The position numbers and the translations under genes were made by a program. Positions 43,662-53,100 of a stretch of 64,000 nucleotides of DNA are shown piece by piece. Source of the stretch: Mucilaginibacter pineti (lineage in GTDB: Bacteria; Bacteroidota; Bacteroidia; Sphingobacteriales; Sphingobacteriaceae); contig NZ_FNAI01000020.1 in NCBI RefSeq assembly GCF_900101875.1, forward strand, positions 51,160 to 115,159, written 5' to 3'. Numbering within the stretch: position 1 is the first letter of the stretch; every line of letters begins with the position of its first letter. The notes below the pieces were generated by a model, which did not search any database, was not told the origin of the DNA, and saw nothing but the letters and a program-made list of their open reading frames with translations.

Positions 43662-45605
43662 ATGAAACATTACTATAAAATTTGTACACTCCTGATATTT
43701 GCAGTAGCATTTAACTCCTGTAAAAAATACCTGGATGTTACACCAGATAATACCGCTACTTTGGATTATGCTTTTCAAAGCCGGAATGAAGCTGAAAATT
43801 ATTTATTTGCCTGCTATTCTCCACTTCAAACACTTTCTGATGTGTTGCGGAATCCGGGATTTACAAGTTCAGCAGAGATAGTTATCCCCGATCCATCGTT
43901 TGTTACCTACTCAAATTTGGGAAGCGGCGAAGAGGGTTTTAATTTATTAAAGGGTACCCAAAATGTTGTTAACCCGGCCATGAACTATTGGGACGGAACA
44001 GGGCAGGGGCGCCCCATGTTTGAAGCGATACGCAGATGTAACATCTTTTTAGAGAATATTGATAAGGCTAAAGGGCTCCTGGTAACTGACAAGCAGCGAT
44101 GGGTGGCTGAAGTGAAGTTTTTGAAGGCTTATTACCATTACTGGTTAGTACGGATGTATGGTCCAATTCCCATCTTACGGAAAAGTTTACCTATAGATGC
44201 CACCACAGCAGAAGTTAGGGTTAAACGTGAACCGGTAGACACTGCATTTAATTATGTTGAACAATTGCTGAATGAAGCCATACCCAATTTACCGCTTCAA
44301 TTACCAGATCCGAGTAGTGAGTTTGGCCGCATTACCAGGCCCATTGCCCTTGCCATTAAAGCCGAAATACTGGCTACTGCTGCAAGCCCGCAATTTAACG
44401 GAAATTCTGACTACACCGGTTTCAAAGGTAAAGATGGTATAAATCTATTTTCAACAGGGGCTGATCCACAAAAATGGCAAAAAGCCATGGCGGCATGTAA
44501 AGCAGCCATAGATACGTGCGAAGGGCTGGGTATGAAGCTTTATAAGTTTATAAAACCGGGAAACATTGGCACAATAACAGATCAGCTGAACCTGGTGCTA
44601 ACCCTGCAGAATGCTGTCACAGAACGTAATGAGTTAAATACGGAGGCCATATGGGCGCTTAATCCCATTTTTACTTATCAGACTTTTGCGCTTCCCCGCC
44701 TAACAATTTTTGGGGTAACACAATACCATGATATCAAATCTAATTTTTCGGCTCCCATGGCAATAGCCCAAATGTTTTATACAGCCAATGGGGTACCAAT
44801 TTCAGAAGATAAAACATGGGATTACGGCAGCCGTTACTCAATTGGAGTAGGCGACGACAAAAACAGCTCTTTTGTTGAAAATGGGTATCCCACTGCAAAT
44901 CTTAATTTAAACAGGGAGGCAAGATATTATGCCAATCTTGGCTTTGATGGCGGGATTTGGTTCGGACATGGCAGAACGGAACAAAGCAGTGCACTTTATG
45001 TGCAAACTGTAAGTACAAACGGTACAGCATACGCTGGTCCTAATAACTATATCAATATCAATGTAACGGGTTACTGGCCCAAAAAGTTGGTGCACTACCA
45101 AACAACTTACTTTTTGAATGATCAAAATACTGTTACCGAAGTTGGTTACAGGCTTCCAATGATGCGACTGGCTGATTTATATCTCTTGTATGCCGAAGCG
45201 ATAAATGAAGTTAACGGCCCAACTGCCGATGCGTTTCATTATATCGATATAGTGAGAAACAGGGCCGGCTTACAGGGAGTGAAACAATCCTGGGATCAGT
45301 TCTCTACAAATCCGGGTGAATATTCAAGTAAGGAAGGTTTAAGGAAAATTATCCATCAGGAACGTCGCATTGAGCTTTGCTTTGAAGGAAGGGTTGGCTG
45401 GGATCTCAGACGATGGAAAGAGTTAGAATCTGTATTGAATGTTCCGATACAGGGCTGGAACTGGAAACAGACAACCAACCGTGACGCTTATTATACGCCA
45501 CAAACGCTTTTTCAGCCTGTATTTAATAAACGTGACTATTTGTGGCCAATTTCAGATAACTCACTTACCGTTAACCCAAATCTGGTGCAAAACCCAGGTT
45601 GGTAA
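43662..45605 (+). CDS. SusD-like (RagB/SusD) glycan-binding lipoprotein
   Basis: 647 residues, longer than the other SusD here. Lipoprotein signal ICTLLIFAVAFNSC, then KKYLDVTPDNTATLDYAF. SusD features include FEAIRRCNIFLENIDKAKGL, AEVKFLKAYYHYWLVRMYGP, RLADLYLLYAEAINEVNGP, the IHQERRIELCFEGRVGWDLR motif and the terminus NLVQNPGW. It binds the substrate at the surface for the SusC partner upstream. The extra length lies mainly in the middle (residues about 290-450), where the substrate site usually forms, suggesting a larger or branched ligand. Confidence 0.94.
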   Translation: MKHYYKICTLLIFAVAFNSCKKYLDVTPDNTATLDYAFQSRNEAENYLFACYSPLQTLSDVLRNPGFTSSAEIVIPDPSFVTYSNLGSGEEGFNLLKGTQNVVNPAMNYWDGTGQGRPMFEAIRRCNIFLENIDKAKGLLVTDKQRWVAEVKFLKAYYHYWLVRMYGPIPILRKSLPIDATTAEVRVKREPVDTAFNYVEQLLNEAIPNLPLQLPDPSSEFGRITRPIALAIKAEILATAASPQFNGNSDYTGFKGKDGINLFSTGADPQKWQKAMAACKAAIDTCEGLGMKLYKFIKPGNIGTITDQLNLVLTLQNAVTERNELNTEAIWALNPIFTYQTFALPRLTIFGVTQYHDIKSNFSAPMAIAQMFYTANGVPISEDKTWDYGSRYSIGVGDDKNSSFVENGYPTANLNLNREARYYANLGFDGGIWFGHGRTEQSSALYVQTVSTNGTAYAGPNNYININVTGYWPKKLVHYQTTYFLNDQNTVTEVGYRLPMMRLADLYLLYAEAINEVNGPTADAFHYIDIVRNRAGLQGVKQSWDQFSTNPGEYSSKEGLRKIIHQERRIELCFEGRVGWDLRRWKELESVLNVPIQGWNWKQTTNRDAYYTPQTLFQPVFNKRDYLWPISDNSLTVNPNLVQNPGW

Positions 45606-45641
45606 CACATCACTGATCCAATCAAATTAAATCGTAAGATT

Positions 45642-46862
45642 ATGTATTTATATAAAAGATTTTATTTTGTTTTAGGCTTTGCAATAGCTTGCCTTTTTGT
45701 TTGCTGTAAAAAAATCGACAGCTATAATATCCCCTCCTCTGATGATAAGACAAAGCCACAGGTAGTTACAAATATCAAAATAGATAATTATGATGGAGGG
45801 GCCAATATTACCTATGATCTCCCAAATTCGCCAAATATTTTGTATGTACTTGCCAGTTATAAAATAAGCGACGCAACCTCCAGGCAAACCAAATCATCCT
45901 ACTATTCTGATAGTATAAAAGTAGAAGGTTTTGCTAAAAGCCAGGACTACGATGTAACGCTTAAAGTGGTAACACGGGCGAATGTAGAATCTGATCCGGT
46001 AACGGTTAAGGTACATCCCGGTCAACCGGTTTATCAACAGATATTCCCGTCGTTAGCCATGCAATCAGATTTTGGCGGGGCAAACATAAAAGCAAGGAAT
46101 CCACTCAAAAAGAATATAGGAATTGTAGTGGTTGACCTAACCCTGCCAAGGCCTTCACTTATTACCCAATATTACACCAACAGGGATTCCATTGAATTTA
46201 ATGTGAGGGGCTATGATACCAAAGAAAGAAAGTTTGGGGTGTATGTTACCGACACCTGGGGTAATATATCAGATACCCTGGTGAAAACAATTGATCCCAT
46301 TTTTGAAACCGAAATTGATAAATCAAAGTTTTCTCCTTTCCCGCTTAATACCGACAGCAAAATTTATTCTAACTGGGGAGTACCGTATTTATATGATGGT
46401 GTAACAGATGGTAGTGTACCACCAATGCATACCAATGTAGGTGCCGGCATACCGGGTATCCTGTCGTTAGATATGGGGCAGGTAGTTAAGTTGAGCCGTT
46501 ATAAGGCCTGGCAGCAATACCAGTTTGCTTATACCGATGGTAACCCCAAGGTATGGGTGCTGTGGGGAGCGGCAACTCCCGGGGCAGATGTGAATTTACC
46601 GGCAACTTCTCAACTTGGTGACGTTGTTGGTGGTTGGACACAAATAGGTACTTACAATTCGCCGCCACCACCATCAGGAAATATCCCTCCAACACCTGCA
46701 ACAGCGGCCGACGTAGAATTTGTGAAGCCGGGGTTTGATTTTAATGTGCCATTTAGTGCGCCGCCAGTGAGATATATCCGGATCCAGGCTGTGGAACTGT
46801 GGAACAAGTCCATCAACTTTTTCATCTTTCAGGAGATGACCTTTTATGGAAAACCGCAATAG
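45642..46862 (+). CDS. DUF4959/DUF5000-type surface glycan-binding lipoprotein
   Basis: 406 residues with a lipoprotein signal (VLGFAIACLFVCC, then KKIDSYNIPSSDD). The N-terminal half is a fibronectin-III-like domain (KPQVVTNIKIDNYDGGANIT, YVLASYKISDATSR), then a middle domain (GGANIKARNPLKKNIGIVVV, RKFGVYVTDTWGNISDT). The C-terminal 150 residues look like a discoidin/F5-8C module (YSNWGVPYLYDGVTDGS, LSLDMGQVVKLSRYKAWQQY, PVRYIRIQAVELW). This order matches the DUF4959-DUF5126-DUF5000 lipoproteins that accompany SusCD pairs. It probably binds glycan at the cell surface. It lies 36 bases after susD. Confidence 0.83.
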   Translation: MYLYKRFYFVLGFAIACLFVCCKKIDSYNIPSSDDKTKPQVVTNIKIDNYDGGANITYDLPNSPNILYVLASYKISDATSRQTKSSYYSDSIKVEGFAKSQDYDVTLKVVTRANVESDPVTVKVHPGQPVYQQIFPSLAMQSDFGGANIKARNPLKKNIGIVVVDLTLPRPSLITQYYTNRDSIEFNVRGYDTKERKFGVYVTDTWGNISDTLVKTIDPIFETEIDKSKFSPFPLNTDSKIYSNWGVPYLYDGVTDGSVPPMHTNVGAGIPGILSLDMGQVVKLSRYKAWQQYQFAYTDGNPKVWVLWGAATPGADVNLPATSQLGDVVGGWTQIGTYNSPPPPSGNIPPTPATAADVEFVKPGFDFNVPFSAPPVRYIRIQAVELWNKSINFFIFQEMTFYGKPQ

Positions 46863-46903
46863 CTGCATTATTAAATTCAATTAACAACTTAAAAAAGAGA
46901 TAA

Positions 46904-48118
46904 ATGAAATCATATATAAAAATCATTTTCGCCTCGGTAATCTTCCTTATGGCTGCGGGTTGCAGCAAGGATGCTACCAAATACCGCAGTTTCCTTGATA
47001 AGAAAGAATTAATTTATCCTGGCGTAGTATCCAGCCTAAAAGCGGCTCCGGGAGATAATCGTGTATTGCTGAGCTGGAGCCCAAGTCCGGATCCTTCAGT
47101 TAATAAGTATGTTGTTTACTGGAATGACAACAACGATTCTACGGTGGTAAAAGCCACAAGCCATACCTCAACAGATACTGTTAAAGTTTATATCAACAAC
47201 TTAGGCGAGTACACGTATACTTTTTCATTAGTGTCTTTTGATGATAAAGGGAACAGGTCTATAACATCTAACACCAAGGCCGTTAAGGTATTTGGACCAT
47301 TGTATTCGGCCGGATTAATCAATAGGCCATATAACGCAAGCAACCCCAGCTCATTTAACGGCGAGGCGGTTACGCTTAACTTCAATGCACCGGATACTGT
47401 TAATATTACCACGGAGATCAGATACACTGCAACTAACGGAAGTGGTAAGACAGTATTTTTAGGCCCTAAAGACAACTCTATAACTTTAACTGACTATAAA
47501 GTTGGCGAGCCAATCTTATACCAGTCTTCCTATTTACCTCTTACGGGTGCTATTGATACTTTTTATACCTCGAAGTTTGACAAGTTTCCGGTTACTAAAG
47601 ATGTGACCGCTAATTATTTAAAAAATGCGATTAATCCCATTCAACCCCTTGAAACAGATATTGGCGATAGGTTCAGATCTCCCAGGGATTGGATTGTTAA
47701 TGATGCAATTAAAAACAAAACAGGGAACAGTAGCTTCGGCAGTAAAATGGGTGGCTGGGGTGCCGATCAGGGCGGTTCTTTACTTGTTACTACGGAATCT
47801 CCCCAACCTGATATTGTAAGCGGCAAAATTTATCAGACTGTTAAACTCCCTGCGGGCAGTTATACATTTAGGGTAGATATGGCCGCAGCAAATTATGGCT
47901 CTAATCCTTGTATGATAATTGTAGCGCCCGGAAATACGTTACCCAACCTCAACGGCAATGTGCCTGGAGGGCCAACCATTGGATATTCAGACTTGAACAG
48001 TCACGAATTATCATTTGTGTTAACGGAAGAAACAACCGTTTCCATTGGATTTTTGATGAACATCCCGGCTGGTAATTACTGGATCATGAGAGGTATGTCG
48101 CTGGTTGCTAAATTTTGA
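46904..48118 (+). CDS. DUF4998/DUF5013-type surface lipoprotein
   Basis: 404 residues with a lipoprotein signal (IIFASVIFLMAAGC, then SKDATKYRSFLDKKELIYPG). The N-terminal DUF4998-like region has Ig/Fn3-type repeats (RVLLSWSPSPDPSVNKYVVY, DTVKVYINNLGEYTYTFSLV). The C-terminal part (ISGKIYQTVKLPAGSYTFRV-like stretch, ETTVSIGFLMNIPAGNYW) matches the DUF5013 carbohydrate-binding-like fold. It is the fourth gene of the susCD cluster, 41 bases after the preceding one, and is followed by a terminator-like hairpin. Ligand unknown. Confidence 0.82.
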   Translation: MKSYIKIIFASVIFLMAAGCSKDATKYRSFLDKKELIYPGVVSSLKAAPGDNRVLLSWSPSPDPSVNKYVVYWNDNNDSTVVKATSHTSTDTVKVYINNLGEYTYTFSLVSFDDKGNRSITSNTKAVKVFGPLYSAGLINRPYNASNPSSFNGEAVTLNFNAPDTVNITTEIRYTATNGSGKTVFLGPKDNSITLTDYKVGEPILYQSSYLPLTGAIDTFYTSKFDKFPVTKDVTANYLKNAINPIQPLETDIGDRFRSPRDWIVNDAIKNKTGNSSFGSKMGGWGADQGGSLLVTTESPQPDIVSGKIYQTVKLPAGSYTFRVDMAAANYGSNPCMIIVAPGNTLPNLNGNVPGGPTIGYSDLNSHELSFVLTEETTVSIGFLMNIPAGNYWIMRGMSLVAKF

Positions 48119-48208
48119 TGGGGGCGCAGGATTCTCTGCCAAAATGAAAATATATAACTGAAAGGGCCTTGAACACTACTAACACGAGTTAAACTTGTCC
48201 CTTTCACG

Positions 48209-48245
48209 CTAAATTTCCCTGTTCAGTTTGGGCGGGGAAATTTAG
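48209..48245 (+). terminator. Terminator-like hairpin after second SusCD operon
   Basis: CTAAATTTCCC and GGGAAATTTAG form an 11-bp perfect stem with a 15-base loop, followed by a T-rich run. A second, weaker pairing (TGAAAGGG at 48159 with CCCTTTCA at 48199) lies just upstream. It separates the lipoprotein operon from the AraC-led cluster. Confidence 0.65.
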
Positions 48246-48339
48246 TTAGTTTTATAACCCATTCTGAATACAGTTAATATTTCAAAAGTGAAGAGATAAG
48301 ATATAACAAGATAAATTATTGACTTAATTAGATTATGTG

Positions 48340-49230
48340 ATGAGATTATTGAATATGGAGTCGGCTCCTTTAATAGACGAGCTGATGAAAATTGAGTTAA
48401 GAAGTCAAACGTTTTTATGGTCGCCTTTTCATTCCGAGCCTTCGTTTCACCTGCATTCCGAGTTGGAATTGGTGTTTGTTATTGAAGGTTTTGGTAAAAG
48501 AATTATTGGCAACAGGGTAGAGCCTTTTGAGGCGGGAGATATGGTTTTTATCGGCTCAAAAGTTCCGCATCTGTGGTTAAGCGATCCCGTGTTTTATGAA
48601 AAAGGTTCAAAGCTGGAATCAAAGGTGATCGTTACCTATTTTAACCCTAAAGCTTTAATTCAATTATTTGAATCCATCAAGGAATTTAAATCCATTCGCA
48701 ACATGATCCGTGAAGCTTCAAAGGGAATCAGGATATACGGAGAAACAAGGAACATTATTGCCAGTCAATTGATCGAGTTAGCAACCCTGGAAGGATTTCA
48801 AAAAGTTGAGTCAATCCTGCATATCATGAACCTGATCTCTACTTCTCAAGAGAAAAGTTTTATTGTTGTTGACGAAAATGACTCATCAAATGATCTTTAT
48901 CCAGACCGTTTGCTCAACGTAATTAAATTCATCAAAGATAATCTTCATCAGCAAATTTCCTTGCAACAGGTGGCTGATATTGCGTGCATGACCGAACCGA
49001 GTTTTTGCCGTTTTTTTAAAAAGAAGGTAAAAAAGAACTTTTCCCAGTTTCTGAGCGAGATCAGGGTTGCTCATGCCAGGGAGTTGTTGATTCAAACCGA
49101 TAAATCAGTGAACGACATTGCGTATTTGTGTGGTTTTAAAACCAGCTCCCATTTTTGTCATGTATTCAAGGAGCATTCTGGCCAAAGCCCGGTGCAATAT
49201 AAATTATCAATGAATGATCGTGCAAAGTGA
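48340..49230 (+). CDS. AraC-family regulator with cupin sensor domain (paralogue of the one at 62505)
   Basis: 296 residues from the ATG at 48340; a GTG three bases earlier is also in frame, but the ATG aligns with the start of its paralogue. The N-terminal cupin-like domain (LHSELELVFVIEGFGKRIIG, FEAGDMVFIGSKVPHLWLSD) would bind a small sugar. The C-terminal double helix-turn-helix (ISLQQVADIACMTEPSFCRF, SVNDIAYLCGFKTSSHFCHV) binds DNA. Strong similarity to the minus-strand regulator at 62505-63410 over the whole length marks a duplication, with the catabolic genes enclosed between them. The likely role is control of the neighbouring susCD and sugar-acid genes. Confidence 0.9.
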   Translation: MRLLNMESAPLIDELMKIELRSQTFLWSPFHSEPSFHLHSELELVFVIEGFGKRIIGNRVEPFEAGDMVFIGSKVPHLWLSDPVFYEKGSKLESKVIVTYFNPKALIQLFESIKEFKSIRNMIREASKGIRIYGETRNIIASQLIELATLEGFQKVESILHIMNLISTSQEKSFIVVDENDSSNDLYPDRLLNVIKFIKDNLHQQISLQQVADIACMTEPSFCRFFKKKVKKNFSQFLSEIRVAHARELLIQTDKSVNDIAYLCGFKTSSHFCHVFKEHSGQSPVQYKLSMNDRAK

Positions 49231-49257
49231 AATGAACAGGTATTTAGTGGCCCCGTT

Positions 49258-50121
49258 TTATGAAAACTCTTTACGATAAGTATATGGAGTTTTACCGGTA
49301 ACGGCTTTGAATTGGCGGTTAAAATAAGACAAGTTTGCAAAGCCACATTCAAAACAAACTTTAGAAATACTCATGTCTTCTTCTGCAAGCAATTGAATAG
49401 CGTGTGTAACACGTACATGGTTTACAAACTGAGAGAGTGTTTTATTAGTTCGGCGTTTAAAATAACGGCAAAACGCAGATTCATTCATGAATGCCAGTGA
49501 TGCCGCTTTTTGACTGGTAATTTGTTCTTTGAAATTTTCTAATACATATCTGTACACTTCATCTAATTTGTTTTCCTTTTTTCGAGTGATTAACGAATTT
49601 TCGAAAATATCAGTGCTAATGGTGGCAGCTTCTTCACTTTTTAATGACGCAACAGTATCTAATAGCTCCAGTAAATTGATCAACCCTTTTAAGCCCGGCC
49701 TTTTTGGGGCATCAAGCATCAATCTTTGTAATTGAGCACTTGGGTTTATAACTTTAATTCCGAGATGGGCCTTTTTCAGGAATGTTTTTACAGCCGAAAA
49801 CTCTGGTTTGAGGTAAAAGTTCCCGCCTAAAAAATCATCGCCGAATTGAATGATAATGGAATGGGCCAGTTCTCCGGATTTTATGAAAGATTTATCATTT
49901 ATAAAATAATGAGGGAAACCTATCCCAAACAGGTATAAATCACCTTCGGTGAAGTTCATTAAGCTATCACCGCCATAAAACTTGCCATGACCTTTAACAA
50001 TATAAGTAAATTCATAACCCTCGTGGAAGTGAAAAGGCGCCGCAAACTGCGCTGCAATCTCTTCTTTGACGATAAAGCTTGAGTTTTCGGGTTTTGTGAA
50101 CTCCCGTAATATCTTTTTCAT
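49258..50121 (-). CDS. AraC-family regulator with cupin sensor domain
   Basis: 287 residues. Cupin-type N-terminal domain (PFHFHEGYEFTYIVKGHGKF, EGDLYLFGIGFPHYFINDKS) and C-terminal AraC double helix-turn-helix (ITSQKAASLAFMNESAFCRY, SISKVCFECGFANLSYFNRQ). It is clearly more distant from the other two AraC proteins here. It is divergent from the secreted TIM-barrel gene at 50250, with 128 bases between the starts, so it is the best candidate for regulating that gene and the downstream dehydratase operon. Its stop is 27 bases from the stop of the plus-strand AraC gene. Confidence 0.9.
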   Translation of the reverse strand: MKKILREFTKPENSSFIVKEEIAAQFAAPFHFHEGYEFTYIVKGHGKFYGGDSLMNFTEGDLYLFGIGFPHYFINDKSFIKSGELAHSIIIQFGDDFLGGNFYLKPEFSAVKTFLKKAHLGIKVINPSAQLQRLMLDAPKRPGLKGLINLLELLDTVASLKSEEAATISTDIFENSLITRKKENKLDEVYRYVLENFKEQITSQKAASLAFMNESAFCRYFKRRTNKTLSQFVNHVRVTHAIQLLAEEDMSISKVCFECGFANLSYFNRQFKAVTGKTPYTYRKEFS

Positions 50122-50209
50122 TTACTTATAAAAAACAATTGAGGGTGTAAATGTAAATATTGTATTAGAAATAGCAAATGGTGTGTTTTTTTAAATATGC
50201 CTGCCTTAT

Positions 50210-50217
50210 TATATTTG
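50210..50217 (+). promoter_or_regulatory. Bacteroidetes -7 promoter element before TIM-barrel gene
   Basis: TATATTTG is a full match to TAnnTTTG, 32 bases before the ATG at 50250, in the 128-base gap divergent from the AraC gene. No clear -33 TTG is seen, which fits an activator-dependent promoter. Confidence 0.4.
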
Positions 50218-50249
50218 AATAACCAATTATCTTAATAAAATACCTAATA

Positions 50250-51164
50250 ATGAATAGTTTATCAGCATTGATTTTGTCCGCGTTAATTTTTCTTAATCCC
50301 GCTGTCCATAAGGGCGATAAGATCCGGCCGAAGCATTTAAACAACGTTTCTAATACAAATAATTCTGTTGTTAAGATAAATAAACACACGGCGGCGAAGC
50401 AGGAACCCTGGCGGCTGGGTATCGCTTTGTATGCTTTTCATACTTTTTCCTTTCCTAAACAATTAGCACTTGCTGATAGTGCAGGTGTTAAATATGTTGA
50501 AGGATTTTCGTTTGCCGATGCAGGCCCCGAACTAAAAGATTCAACGATTATGCAGCTTTCACCGGGCGGGATAAATAAAATTAAAAAGAGCCTTAGGGAT
50601 AAAAAAATAAAAATGACCTCGATTTTTTTAACCGGGGGGGATAATGAAGCGGAATGGGAAAAGCAATTTAAATTGGCAAAGCAGCTTAACGTAGAATATG
50701 TAACTGCCGAGCCCGCCGTAACCATGTGGAACATGGTTGATAGTCTTGCCGGTGTATATAAATTAAAGGTTGCCATTCATAATCACTGGAAAGGTGTGAG
50801 TGCTTACTGGAGTCCTGATTCGGTATTGGCGGCCATAAAAAATCATCCCAATTTTGGAGCATGTCCGGATCTGGGGCATTGGCCCAAAAGTGGCATTGAT
50901 CCGGTAGAAGGACTGAAGAAGTTACAGGGGCATATTATTGGGATACACCTTAAAGATATTGCCGCTTTTAACCGCCCTGATCTTAAGGATGTGCCAATAG
51001 GTAAAGGTGTTGTTAATTTTCCGGCTGTGTTTAAGGAGCTGAAACGTCAAAATTACAAAGGCTATTTAATGATTGAGCGTGATGCTGAGGAAAAGCCCAG
51101 TAATCTGGCATCTGTTATTTATGAAATAAATTACTACCATGAACAGGTAAGCCTTTTAAAATAA
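50250..51164 (+). CDS. Secreted xylose-isomerase-like TIM-barrel protein (sugar phosphate isomerase/epimerase family), first copy
   Basis: 304 residues with an N-terminal hydrophobic export segment (SALILSALIFLNPAV) and a linker before the fold. The AP-endonuclease-2/xylose isomerase-like barrel shows GIALYAFHTFSFPKQLALAD, GVKYVEGFSF, the metal-site elements AIHNHW, GACPDLGHW, IIGIHLKDI and LMIERD. Its nearest relative here is the protein at 58772 (shared GVKYVEGFSF, MVDSLAGVY, ACPDLGHW, GHIIGIHLKD, ELKRQNYKG). Although named sugar phosphate isomerases, exported members are unlikely to see sugar phosphates. Epimerase or lyase action on 3-keto-glycosides is a known role for related periplasmic proteins and is inferred here. 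Confidence 0.8.
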   Translation: MNSLSALILSALIFLNPAVHKGDKIRPKHLNNVSNTNNSVVKINKHTAAKQEPWRLGIALYAFHTFSFPKQLALADSAGVKYVEGFSFADAGPELKDSTIMQLSPGGINKIKKSLRDKKIKMTSIFLTGGDNEAEWEKQFKLAKQLNVEYVTAEPAVTMWNMVDSLAGVYKLKVAIHNHWKGVSAYWSPDSVLAAIKNHPNFGACPDLGHWPKSGIDPVEGLKKLQGHIIGIHLKDIAAFNRPDLKDVPIGKGVVNFPAVFKELKRQNYKGYLMIERDAEEKPSNLASVIYEINYYHEQVSLLK

Positions 51165-51211
51165 AAAACTGTTTCCGTTTTATGAATGTTCGGAGATTTA
51201 TTGAAAAGAAT

Positions 51212-51252
51212 AACACCGGCTGATTGAAATGCACATACAATAGGCCGGTGTT
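51212..51252 (+). terminator. Terminator-like hairpin after first TIM-barrel gene
   Basis: AACACCGGC pairs with GCCGGTGTT in a 9-bp perfect stem with a 23-base loop. It lies between the TIM-barrel stop and the dehydratase start, so the latter may have its own promoter. Confidence 0.55.
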
Positions 51253-51338
51253 TAAAGAAAACATAAAACTCTACGTTTATACCAGATCAAAAAAACAAGG
51301 GGGCATTCTGTGTGTGTTGCCATTCCCCAATTTTAATT

Positions 51339-53054
51339 ATGGAAAATAAGAAATTAAGAAGTAGCGATTGGTTCGGGCGTACCGGGAAAGACGGATTTAT
51401 ATACCGCGCCTGGATGAAAAACCAGGGAATACCGGAATACGAATTTAATAATAAACCCATTATCGGGATCTGTAACACCTGGAGCGAATTAACGCCATGT
51501 AATGCACACTTTCGGGATCTTGCAGAATCCGTAAAAAGAGGGGTGTTGGAGGCGGGAGGATTTCCTGTCGAGTTCCCGGTAATGTCGTTAGGTGAAACGT
51601 TGATGAAGCCCACGGCTATGCTGTACCGTAACCTGGCCAGTATGGATGTTGAAGAAAGCATCCGGGCCAACCCGCTGGATGGTGTTGTACTACTTTGTGG
51701 TTGTGATAAAACCACACCGTCATTAGTAATGGGTGCTTGTAGCGTGGATATACCAACCATAGTGGTTTCGGGTGGCCCCATGTTAACCGGACGGCACAAA
51801 GGCAATAGCATAGGAACCAGCGATATCTGGCGTTTTTTTTCGGACCTGAGAGGGGGCGTTATCGACGAAACTGAACTGCTCAGCATCGAATCGGCCATGT
51901 GCAGGAGCCAGGGGCATTGCGCCGTAATGGGTACCGCGTCTTCTATGGCTTGCATGGTGGAGTCCCTGGGGCTTTCATTACCAAACAACGCGGCTATCCC
52001 AGCGGCCGATTCCAGGCGGAAAGTGCTTGCACAACTCTCCGGCCTCAGAATAGTAGATATGGTAAAACAGGATATTAAACCGTCTGACATCCTTACGCGG
52101 CAAGCTTTCGAAAACGCCATTAAAGTAAACGCAGCCATTGGCGGGTCAACCAATTTTGTTATTCATCTTTTGGCTATTGCAGGGCGTATAGGAGTGCCGT
52201 TGAAACTAAGCGATTTTGATGGTTTATCCTCAGACATTCCGCTTATAGCTAATCTGCAGCCCTCCGGAAAATATTTTATGGAGGATCTATACTATGCCGG
52301 CGGACTTCAGGCGGTAATTAAACAGCTTGATCATTTATTACACAAAGAATGTATAACCGTTAATGGCAAAACAATACAGCAAAATTATGCCAATGCAGCT
52401 TGCTATAACACGGATGTTATCACAACAACTGAAAGCCCGTTTAACAGTTTAACTGGGCTGGCTATCCTTTCCGGGAATTTATGCGAGAATGGCGCGGTCA
52501 TAAAGCCTTCTGCAGCAAGTGCGCATTTGATGCAGCACACCGGGAAAGCCGTAGTATTTGACAGTATTGAAGATTATCATGCCCGGATTGACAGCGATGA
52601 ACTGGATGTTGATGAATCATCGGTATTGGTGTTAAAGAACGTTGGGCCGAAAGGATATCCGGGAATGCCCGAAGTTGGTAACATGAGTTTACCGAAAAAA
52701 TTAATTCAACAGGGGGTTAAAGACATGGTTCGTGTATCCGATGGCAGGATGAGCGGCACCGGGTTTGGAACCGTGGTGCTTCACGTTTCGCCAGAGGCGG
52801 CAACAGGCAATAATTTCGCCATGATTGAAACCGGCGATATGATAACACTTGATGTACCTAATCGAACCATTAACGCTGCGGTTTCTGATCAGGAATTTGA
52901 ACGCAGGAAAGCCCTGTTTATCCCGGCCGAACCTTCAGTCGAACGGGGATATGTAAATCTTTATATCAATCATGTTCAACAGGCACATTTAGGCGCCGAT
53001 ATGGATTTTCTGAGGGGTAAGTCTGGTAGCAAGATAGTCAGGGATTCTCATTAA
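51339..53054 (+). CDS. IlvD/Edd-family sugar-acid dehydratase (L-arabonate dehydratase type)
   Basis: 571 residues from the ATG at 51339, giving the usual start MENKKLRSSDWFGR; an upstream GTG adds nine unrelated residues. Three cysteines placed as Fe-S ligands of this family are visible: C54 (SELTPC), C122 (LCGCDKTTP) and C194 (SQGHCAVMGTASS). The C-terminal motif SDGRMSGTGFGTVVLHVSPE is also conserved. The protein resembles aldonate dehydratases (L-arabonate, D-xylonate, D-fuconate) more than branched-chain IlvD. It converts an aldonate to a 2-keto-3-deoxyaldonate with loss of water, in the cytoplasm. It heads a tightly packed operon of two SDRs, a lactonase and a hydrolase. The substrate sugar is undetermined. 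Confidence 0.88.
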   Translation: MENKKLRSSDWFGRTGKDGFIYRAWMKNQGIPEYEFNNKPIIGICNTWSELTPCNAHFRDLAESVKRGVLEAGGFPVEFPVMSLGETLMKPTAMLYRNLASMDVEESIRANPLDGVVLLCGCDKTTPSLVMGACSVDIPTIVVSGGPMLTGRHKGNSIGTSDIWRFFSDLRGGVIDETELLSIESAMCRSQGHCAVMGTASSMACMVESLGLSLPNNAAIPAADSRRKVLAQLSGLRIVDMVKQDIKPSDILTRQAFENAIKVNAAIGGSTNFVIHLLAIAGRIGVPLKLSDFDGLSSDIPLIANLQPSGKYFMEDLYYAGGLQAVIKQLDHLLHKECITVNGKTIQQNYANAACYNTDVITTTESPFNSLTGLAILSGNLCENGAVIKPSAASAHLMQHTGKAVVFDSIEDYHARIDSDELDVDESSVLVLKNVGPKGYPGMPEVGNMSLPKKLIQQGVKDMVRVSDGRMSGTGFGTVVLHVSPEAATGNNFAMIETGDMITLDVPNRTINAAVSDQEFERRKALFIPAEPSVERGYVNLYINHVQQAHLGADMDFLRGKSGSKIVRDSH

Positions 53055-53100
53055 AACCAGCGGTTAATTAATAATGATCGTTGATTAAAACAAGGATAAT

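Noticed and set aside
51287..52153. A 288-codon minus-strand ORF opposite the IlvD/Edd dehydratase.
   Set aside because: It is fully antisense to a conserved enzyme with intact motifs, has no recognisable domain and is explained by codon bias of the real gene.
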